Source: Epiperipatus broadwayi (taxonomy: Eukaryota; Onychophora; Udeonychophora; Euonychophora; Peripatidae). From it: DNA of 64,000 bases. Location of the stretch: positions 680,001-744,000 of the forward strand of contig JAQFVV010012447.1 in assembly GCA_028023455.1 (NCBI GenBank), given 5' to 3'. The translations under genes were made by a program, and so were the position numbers. Positions 56,990-64,000 of the stretch are shown here, piece after piece. The notes under the pieces were generated by a model. It ran no database searches and had not been told where the DNA came from. It saw only the letters and a program-made list of their open reading frames with translations. Within the stretch, counting starts at the first letter, position 1. Every line of letters starts with the position of its first letter.

Positions 56990-59590
56990 AATAAAAAGAG
57001 GAAGGAGAAGTGGAGTTTGTTAACACATTGATAAATGAAACAATGTCGGATTTTGACAAATTAATAAAAAGATAAAAAGACAATTTATTTAAAAAGCAGA
57101 AGTGTATTTTACTATAAAAAGGCACATTACACAAGTACAGTGGAATTTATTATAAATAAAACTTGGAAAAACAACACTAGAGATTGGTGAGATTAGTTAT
57201 TCAAATTAATGGAAGACACCAAGATAATTCAAGTTTGTGTCCCAACAAATTCTCATTGTAATGAGGATATAGAGGATTTTTATGTAGATGCACAAAATTC
57301 TTTAGATTAGACCAAACAATACTTTAAAATTATTATGGCAGACTTTAATTTTAGAATTGATAAATGATTGCTAAGTGAAATTTTCATAAGTAAATTCAGT
57401 TATGGTGATAAAAATGAGAGAGGGTCTAGGCTGGAATTTTTAGAAGAAAAAAAACTATATGTTGTGAATTTTTCTTTGAGAAAAATGCTGAATGAAAATG
57501 CATATGAAAGCATCCAAATGAAAGTGTAGCAGAACTGGATTGTATTTTAACAACAAAAAGTATGTAACTCTCATAATAGATTTGATACAGGAAGTGATCC
57601 TTGATCAGGGAAGTGTATGTATGGTAAGTGTTATTGCAAAACTAGGGAAATGATAACTACTAAGGAAGACAATATCAAAAATTAGTATTGCTTATCTTCA
57701 GAAACATTCCAATAAATTAAAATTCCAATTTGCAAATATTAACAGGCTATGAAAAGTGTTTGAGATGCCATTGAAATCAATAAAATAACTGATATTCTAT
57801 TAAGAACTGCAATAAAAAAAATAATTTACCAATAACTTTTTTACTTAGACAAGATAATGTATGAAGAAGAAGATGAATTCAGATATGTTTAAAATGATCC
57901 CTCAAGAACAAATGAAAATCGAGATTTTTATAAAATGACACATAAAAAAGTTAATAATGATATAAAAATTATGATTGTAAGATAGCAAGAAAAGCTATAG
58001 AAGAGATTAAAAATTGTAGAAGTGTAAAACAAATTGAAAAGATGAAAATATTTAAAAAAAAGAATAACATCATGAAATGTGTAATAAAGTTCTATAAAGT
58101 ATTTTAAAGTAAGAAAGAACAATAAATAAAGTAACCCTACAATTACAATATCTTTTGAATTAGCCAAGTTTTTTAAATGAATAAATGAGACACATAATTA
58201 AATCAATAAAGAAGAGAAAATCTCCTAAATATGATGAGGTTATTATTGATATTTTAAAATAAGAAGATGAAAAAATGTTAGCAAATTTATATAAAATTGT
58301 TAATTGATGAATATGAAGCAGATGATTGGAAGAATACAGTAAGTAATATTAGAATTAAGAAAGGGTATAAAAAGATATTAAAAATTACAGACCTATCAGT
58401 TCTATACAAAATCTTTACTAAGATAATTACAACTCATCTTCAGCAAATATTGACTAATTAACTAAAACAACAAGCTAGATTTAAAAGGAGTTAAGCATAG
58501 TGGATAACAGCTAAGTATTGATAGAATTTTGGAAAGGACCAATAAATATGAGTTAACATTATACTTTGAATTTGTACATTATAACAAGGTACTTAATTCT
58601 AGAAGCATTTCCACAATGACTAAAGTATTGGATTATCAAGATATAGACCCGAGATAGTCATATTCTGAAGAATATTTGGCAAAATACTGCAGAAATGGTT
58701 CGATTATATGATGATACTAAAAACATTTAACATTAAAAAGGGTATGTATCAGAATGATTCCATATCTCTAATACTTTTTACAACAGTTTTACAAAAAGTA
58801 TTTTGAGATTTAAAATGGATGAAGAAAAATGAAGTGGAGATTATTTATAATGTGATTATTTTGTCAATAATGCTTCAGATTTTTGAAAAATGCTGCTACA
58901 AGAATTATCAGATGAAAATAAAACAGTATGATTAAATATAATGCTTAGAATGACAAAAGTACTGATCAACATATTTTCTCAGAAGTAAAAAAATAAAGAT
59001 GGATAATTATGAATTAGAAGATGTTAACAACTATAAATACTTCTATCAAAATGTTTATACAAATTGAAACTAAATTGATAAAATTAATCATAGAATTAAT
59101 CCTGGATAGAATGCTTTTGATAAAAATAACTTTATATTATAAAAATATATACCAATATATTTGGAAGGGATGTCTTTTACTAGTTTTTTATTTATGAATC
59201 TGAGACTTGGACACTTAATAGAAGTGTAACATAAAAACTTTAACTATTCAACAAAGTATGGAAAGATGTATATTATGAATAACAAAAAGAAATCAAAATG
59301 GAAATACATGGGTGAGGAAACAAAGAGGTATTACTCACATTATTGAGAGAATTAAAATAATTAAATGAAATTAGACTGGACATATTTCTGGAAGAGATGA
59401 TCATATGTAGATTGTTGAAGTTTCAAATTGGATTCCAGGAAATTGTAAAAAATGTAGAAAGAAACTTCAGGTGATATAAATGGATAAAATAAGAAAGTTT
59501 ATTGATGTGATGACAAGAAGGGTTATTATGGATCACATAAATTGGATTTAACTTCAGGAGACCTTAATCCTGCAGTGCATCAATAATCGT
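56990..59590 (+). mobile_element. Decayed RTE-like LINE with endonuclease, RT and C-terminus
   Basis: Remnants in order on the + strand: endonuclease GVEFIINKTWKNNTRDW-like near 57125-57190, QVCVPTNSHCNEDIEDFYVD near 57228-57290, IIMADFNFRID near 57332-57365 and GDKNERGSRLEFLEEKKLYV V near 57400-57460; RT NYRPISS and FTKIITTHLQQI near 58385-58450; then YGSET-like residues near 59190 and a decayed W-DKIRKF region near 59475, with an LQ-C end near 59575. There are stops throughout. It is the most complete RTE copy here, though none of its frames is open. Confidence 0.7.
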
Positions 59591-60189
59591 TGAAAATATT
59601 GAGAAACTGGACATTTTAAAATTGAATATTATATTTTTAAGATTATATTCAAAATATATCTATGGTTACAAAAAATAGTTCTAAAAATGGGATTGTATGT
59701 GAATTTTTATAATTACAGAATACAGAGATGTCTCTAGAGATGATACATTTATCTTGAATGCATGGTTATATTGTTAAGTAATGTCTCCTCACATTTCTCA
59801 TTTATGTAACTGTCCTTATACTATCCACTTATGATGACACCAACTAGGTTACTTTCAACAATTCAGTACTAATAAAACATATTTTTATGCAGAGATAATA
59901 TTGCTGCTTTGACTTGATTGAAAGATTCTGCAGAGATGACTTTTGATGACTTACAGTAGTAGGTTATATTCATATAAGCAGACTACAATGCATTTATGGT
60001 TATTTAAACACATTTGTCCTATTAAGGACTGTATATGCTAATGATGTAATAAAGGATAATAAAGCAAACAAATTATGACAAGTGATTAAAAGCACAACTT
60101 TTTTCTTGTGTAGGATCTTGTATTACTTTTTCTATTGCACTTCTAAGTAAATGCGATTTTCGTCTAGAGACAAATACATAAGATGATAT
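59591..60189. other. Interval with no recognised feature
   Basis: AT-rich spacer between the LINE end and the family C copy, with nothing that I can name. Confidence 0.5.
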
Positions 60190-60540
60190 ATAATGAACAT
60201 GCCAAAAATTCTTAATAAGCTTTTCAGAATATCCCTGTCATCAGACCAGTTTCTAGATCTAGCTTTCATCAGTGAGGCACTAGGATATTCAAGCATTGGA
60301 TTTGAAATACCAGGTCAAGCCCAGCACTTTATCTAATGTTTACTAATTAAGTAGAAAATCTGAAATTTTCAGACATCCATATGTCTTCAAACCCAGCTAT
60401 CTAATTTAAATAGCTATATGGAAGTGAACTAGGTTCATATACATCATATATTAATAGCTTTAGCAATATAAAATCACCAAAGCCTTAAGATGATTTATAA
60501 TGACCTTTTTATGTGATATATTTAGATATAGAACAGCGCC
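60190..60540 (-). mobile_element. Family C repeat, linear copy with hammerhead-like core
   Basis: It shares CAGAATATCCC, AGACCAGTTTCT, CAGTGAGG, CTAGGATATTCAAGCATT and CCCAGCACTTTATCTAATG with the fold-back copy at 53052-53500, and TTTTCAGACA with CTTCAAACCCAGC with the tandem repeat at 53506. The core is on the minus strand: CTGATGA (plus 60266-60272) and GAAACTGGTC (plus 60244-60253). Stem II is poorly paired. It is the link that shows families C and D are related. Confidence 0.7.
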
Positions 60541-61133
60541 ATATAATTTAAAAGGATTATTGTAATGATTATAAAGAGATTGAGTATCACCATTGAATTA
60601 TTATAATTAAGGAAATTAATGCACTTCAACGGGTATATCATATATCTATTTTTATATATCTAATTAACAATGTGTATCTCCAGTCTAAAATATATATATC
60701 CATCTCTCATGCAATAACTTTGTAATACATAATAACATAAGAAGGTATATTGTTAGAAATGCTATTATTAGTTTACATCCATAAACACATATATTGCTTC
60801 TTTGTTTTTCCTCTATTATTCTTATGATCTAGATATAATGCAATTACATCTAATCAAATTTTTGACTGCACACACAATAACTTATGCACATTAATATTTA
60901 TGGAGTACAATGAATGCATACACTAATAGTATATTTTCAATATAACTAAAATTAATCTTTATTGTTTATACACAATTTGCACATATATTGAATATAATTC
61001 TAACTATTTTTATTTTTTATCTATAAAGCAAATAAATACTTACTTAATAAATATACGTATAATACAATTTTAAACTTCAAATGAATAGTGTTTTCCTGAA
61101 GGTTTGTAATTTGGTATTTTAGATGTGAGAAAA
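60541..61133. other. Interval with no recognised feature
   Basis: AT-rich sequence without coding or repeat family resemblance. Confidence 0.5.
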
Positions 61134-61440
61134 TGTTGGACTATTTTCATCATCTATCATTAAATGTTGAAGGTCTAGAAAATTTCAAACTTTATTTAAG
61201 CTTTTCAAATACAAACCACTATTAGTAATAACATACAAATAGAGAACACAGGTTAGGTGATTTCACAAGATTGAAGAAGAGTGGAGAATAATACCAGTCA
61301 AAATGTTATGCAATCTACTATCCTGTGTTGTCTTTGTATGTTATTACTAACAATTATAAATATTTGGAGAAGTTTAAATAAAGTTTAAAATTTTATAGAC
61401 ATTCAACATTAATGAAAGATGATGAAAATAATCTGCCATA
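61134..61440. mobile_element. Family F fold-back element with about 115-bp arms
   Basis: The left arm (TTTTCATCATCT, TTGAAGGTCTA, AACTTTATTTAA, TTAGTAATAACATACAAA, ACACAGG) is the inverted copy of the right arm that ends TGATGAAAATAATCTGCCA at 61440. Near the centre lies TTGAAGAAGAGTGGAGAATA followed by GTCAAAATGTT, the same CTGAAGAA...AAAACGTT module as in SINE family S. A single right-half copy is at 62165-62320. Confidence 0.75.
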
Positions 61441-62164
61441 CTATCATATCTTTCAAATGAATAGGTTTTTTTTTGTTGGCAGTCCAAATAAGGTAGGACT
61501 ACCTAATAAATGTAATATTTTATCACAAATGTTTTTTTTAATTTAGACAATTCAAAGATGATAAATATGCAAGATATGTAAATTAACCATTGGGATTCAA
61601 CTGAATGGTTTGCTATTATATTAACACATTGGTCCATATTGCACCTTAATTTTTCAATAAAATTGTCTTTCTATATTATTAAAATCATTTGGGGTATTCT
61701 AGAGATTCAAAGTCAGTCTATGGAAAAGTTTACTGATTTATTTAAGTAAACATTTTACAAACTTTTATGAGCAGTGATCTATTTTCAAAAATGGTAATTT
61801 TTCATAATCCATTTCTAATGCATATATAAAAAAGGGGTTGGGGTGAATAAAAATATTTATTTATTGTATTTACATTTTTAATTGGATCCTCTCAATACAT
61901 AAATTTAATAATCAAATACATAATGAGATATATAAGAAGATTGAGCATGTTTCTATTTTTAGTGATGATGTCTTTGAAGCCATGTTATTTTTAATAGCAA
62001 GATTTTATAATTAAAGTTTATTTTGAAATTTGTTATTAATTCTTATTATTGTTAAAAGTCTTTTAGACTGTATATTGTAGTAAAAATGCAGAAATCTTAA
62101 AGCAACAATATAAATAGCTGTATAAATGGTAATTATATGTTGGATGGCCACTGGTTACCTAGGA

Positions 62165-62320
62165 ATGCCTGAAGAGAAGGGAGAAATATACCACTTAAAA
62201 TGTTGTGTTATATACGAACCTGTGTGCTATATTAATGTTTGAATGTGTGTGAACAAAGTTTAAATTTTTTCTAATGACATTCAAGATTTAACATAAGATG
62301 CTGGAAATAATCCAACATAT
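62165..62320 (+). mobile_element. Family F repeat, single half copy
   Basis: GCCTGAAGAGAAGGGAGAAA, CCACTTAAAATGTTGTG, CAAAGTTTAAATTTTT and GACATTCAAGATTTAACATA follow the order of the right arm of 61134-61440. It shows that the half unit moves on its own and the fold-back form is derived. Confidence 0.55.
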
Positions 62321-62779
62321 AATTACTATTCAAATGCCTTTATCAAAAACTTTCAGACAAACACAGTTGGCTAAGTCTTTTTAATTAAATATAAAAATAG
62401 AATCAATTTTTTTACAATCAAAATTTATTTTCAATGCAATATCTTTGGACAAAGAATTTAGTTTTGATTTGTCTTCATAAATATATCAACAGCCACATCA
62501 TCTTTCTGAAATGGATTCATAGTCTGTGTCTTATTCTTTCACTGAAATGATGAACAAAATTTTCCTTTAATGAGTTTAGATGAGCTGCTAATGCAAAGGT
62601 TAAGGAACAAGATGGGCTAATTTCATTTTCAATGATAAAAGTTTGAATGTCTCAGAGCAACCATACTATTTTTGGTCTTGAATATTTCACTCATTAATAA
62701 TGATTTTGGTAAAACTTAAATATATTCCAATTCTCAATATTATTATAATGCTACTCTCAGCACCAAAAACAAACAATTA

Positions 62780-62995
62780 CATTGTAAATTTAAATTCTAG
62801 TCACTTGAACCTAAATATTTTGAGTTCCTGTTAAAATTGAACTTAGAGTCTTTACCCACTCTGCATTCTTTTAGATTTTACAAAAGCCAATGTAAAAATG
62901 CTGATGATCTATGTTTGCTTTGCCATAAGGACATCAAAACACAATTTTACATTCTTTTTACATGTCCAGTCTATAGCTATATTCATTAAATGATT
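62780..62995 (+). mobile_element. Decayed LINE C-terminal zinc-knuckle fragment
   Basis: A + strand frame near 62842-62990 reads LHSFRFYKSQCKNADDLCLL CHKDIKTQFYILFTCPVYSY IH, then a stop. C-L-L-C...H/Y-x-L-F-x-CP-x-Y is the C-terminal knuckle of many animal LINEs (LCPLC....E.H.LF.CP.Y). No RT is adjacent. The long frame on the opposite strand (62986-63210) is unrelated. Confidence 0.55.
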
Positions 62996-63714
62996 GTCAT
63001 ACTATTTAAAGACAAAATTAACATCAATTGTCTTTTAGGTATGTTAGCCAAGGATAGGTTCTCAATTATTAGAACCAGCACTTTTTCATTTTTATAATAA
63101 TGGTCTTTGGAACTGTTTATAATCAATTTTGTTAAGAAGACAACCAAATGTGATACATGATTGGTAGTGGAATTTTTAATTGAATCAATTAAATACAACA
63201 ATTTCATCATTTTGGCTTTTACAGTTACAATACACTGATAATCATGTTATCCTTTCCAATTCAAAAGATAATCTACAGAATGTTTTAATGTTTTGATTGT
63301 ATATTATAAAGATCTTGTTTTAGTAATTATTATTGAAAAGCTCAAATTATTGAAGAAAATTCTTCATCAATTTTTACCTTGCACAGTCATCAATTAAAAA
63401 ATATAGGTCAATTTAAATGTCTTGACAGTTTTTAAAATAGAAAGGCAAATTAGGATATTAAAGTGGATTAATAACTCCAATTATGTTTTTGCTGAATTTA
63501 TAATTTTGGTGTTCATCACCAAAAGTGCACTCAGGTAACAAAAATAAAAGATAGGAAGACTGGTTTTCATAAAGTATATACAGATATGTACACTAAAGAA
63601 TTAACTTAAAACATAATCCTATTTCATCATATTGGCATAATTATTGCAACTAAATTAGTTATACAAAGGATGTTATTTTATGCAATTTCCTATTGATGTG
63701 ACATAAATATATTA

Positions 63715-63905
63715 AAAATTTTCATTTAAGATGTTCTACAAAAGTCTTAAGATATGATGGCAGAATCGTAAGAGAAGTCTAAAGTTGTAAATTCACATCT
63801 TTGTTGGACTGAGCATATGAAATTAATGAATGGTAACAGATTTTTTAAACAACTATTTTATGATAAAAGTAAGCATGGTTTTCCTTTGAAAGGTAAAACT
63901 GATCA
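63715..63905 (+). mobile_element. Decayed LINE C-terminal fragment
   Basis: The + strand reads HLCWTEHMKLMNGNRFFKQL FYDKSKHGFP, resembling RW.GH..RM...R.PKQ.LFYGEL..G.R, a segment found downstream of RT in animal LINEs. It is probably the same family as 32220-32830, where the next segment of that protein is visible. It may continue past the window edge. Confidence 0.5.
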
Positions 63906-64000
63906 AAACTTAATAGACACAAATATTTTTATTATAGTTCATGCCATTTTTTTACATAATGACCAAAATTGAAAATATTATTAATATCTGTCAGATTTGA

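Overview
This window looks like AT-rich nuclear DNA of an invertebrate animal. It has long introns with GT...AG borders, several clades of decayed non-LTR retrotransposons, tRNA-derived SINEs, many fold-back repeats and long microsatellites. The one confident host gene is an animal-type fukutin. The repeat mix would fit a mollusc, possibly a cephalopod, but that is only an impression; nothing seen here fixes the species.

Host gene: the left 29.6 kb carries the last five coding exons of fukutin (FKTN) on the + strand: 2977-3260, 11429-11691, 18532-18665, 21198-21322 and 29395-29608. Joined, they give 339 residues and a stop. Every intron phase closes correctly, and an AATAAA lies 36 bp past the stop. 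The N-terminal exons, including the expected membrane anchor, must lie left of base 1. Four introns (8.2, 6.8, 2.5 and 8.1 kb) are filled with repeats.

Right of the gene (29.6-64 kb) I see no confident host gene, only repeats. A 5'-truncated APE-type LINE with RT motifs lies on the minus strand (34575-37655), and a second LINE 3' end abuts it. Two long, heavily mutated RTE-like LINEs are at 39.0-41.6 kb and 57.0-59.6 kb, with fragments elsewhere. A TTC/TTA/ATC microsatellite of about 490 bp is at 43.7-44.2 kb. One exon-like or LTR-like segment is at 50.69-51.14 kb. A cluster of fold-back and tandem repeats occupies 51.8-55.5 kb.

Most interesting signal: a tandem repeat at 53506-54317 (two units of about 400-414 bp) carries on its minus strand, once per unit, a sequence that folds as a hammerhead ribozyme: CTGATGA, a short stem II, GAA, a 3-bp stem III (ATC/GAT), cleavage-site C, and a 5-6 bp stem I. 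Two ribozymes 414 nt apart in a tandem repeat is the layout of metazoan retrozymes and of Penelope-like terminal repeats. Weaker versions of the same core (CTGANGA - hairpin - GAAAC - two bases - GTC) recur in several other repeat families here. These include a nine-copy family, called A below, that lies both in fukutin introns and downstream. Stem II is imperfect in most copies, so catalytic activity is an inference.
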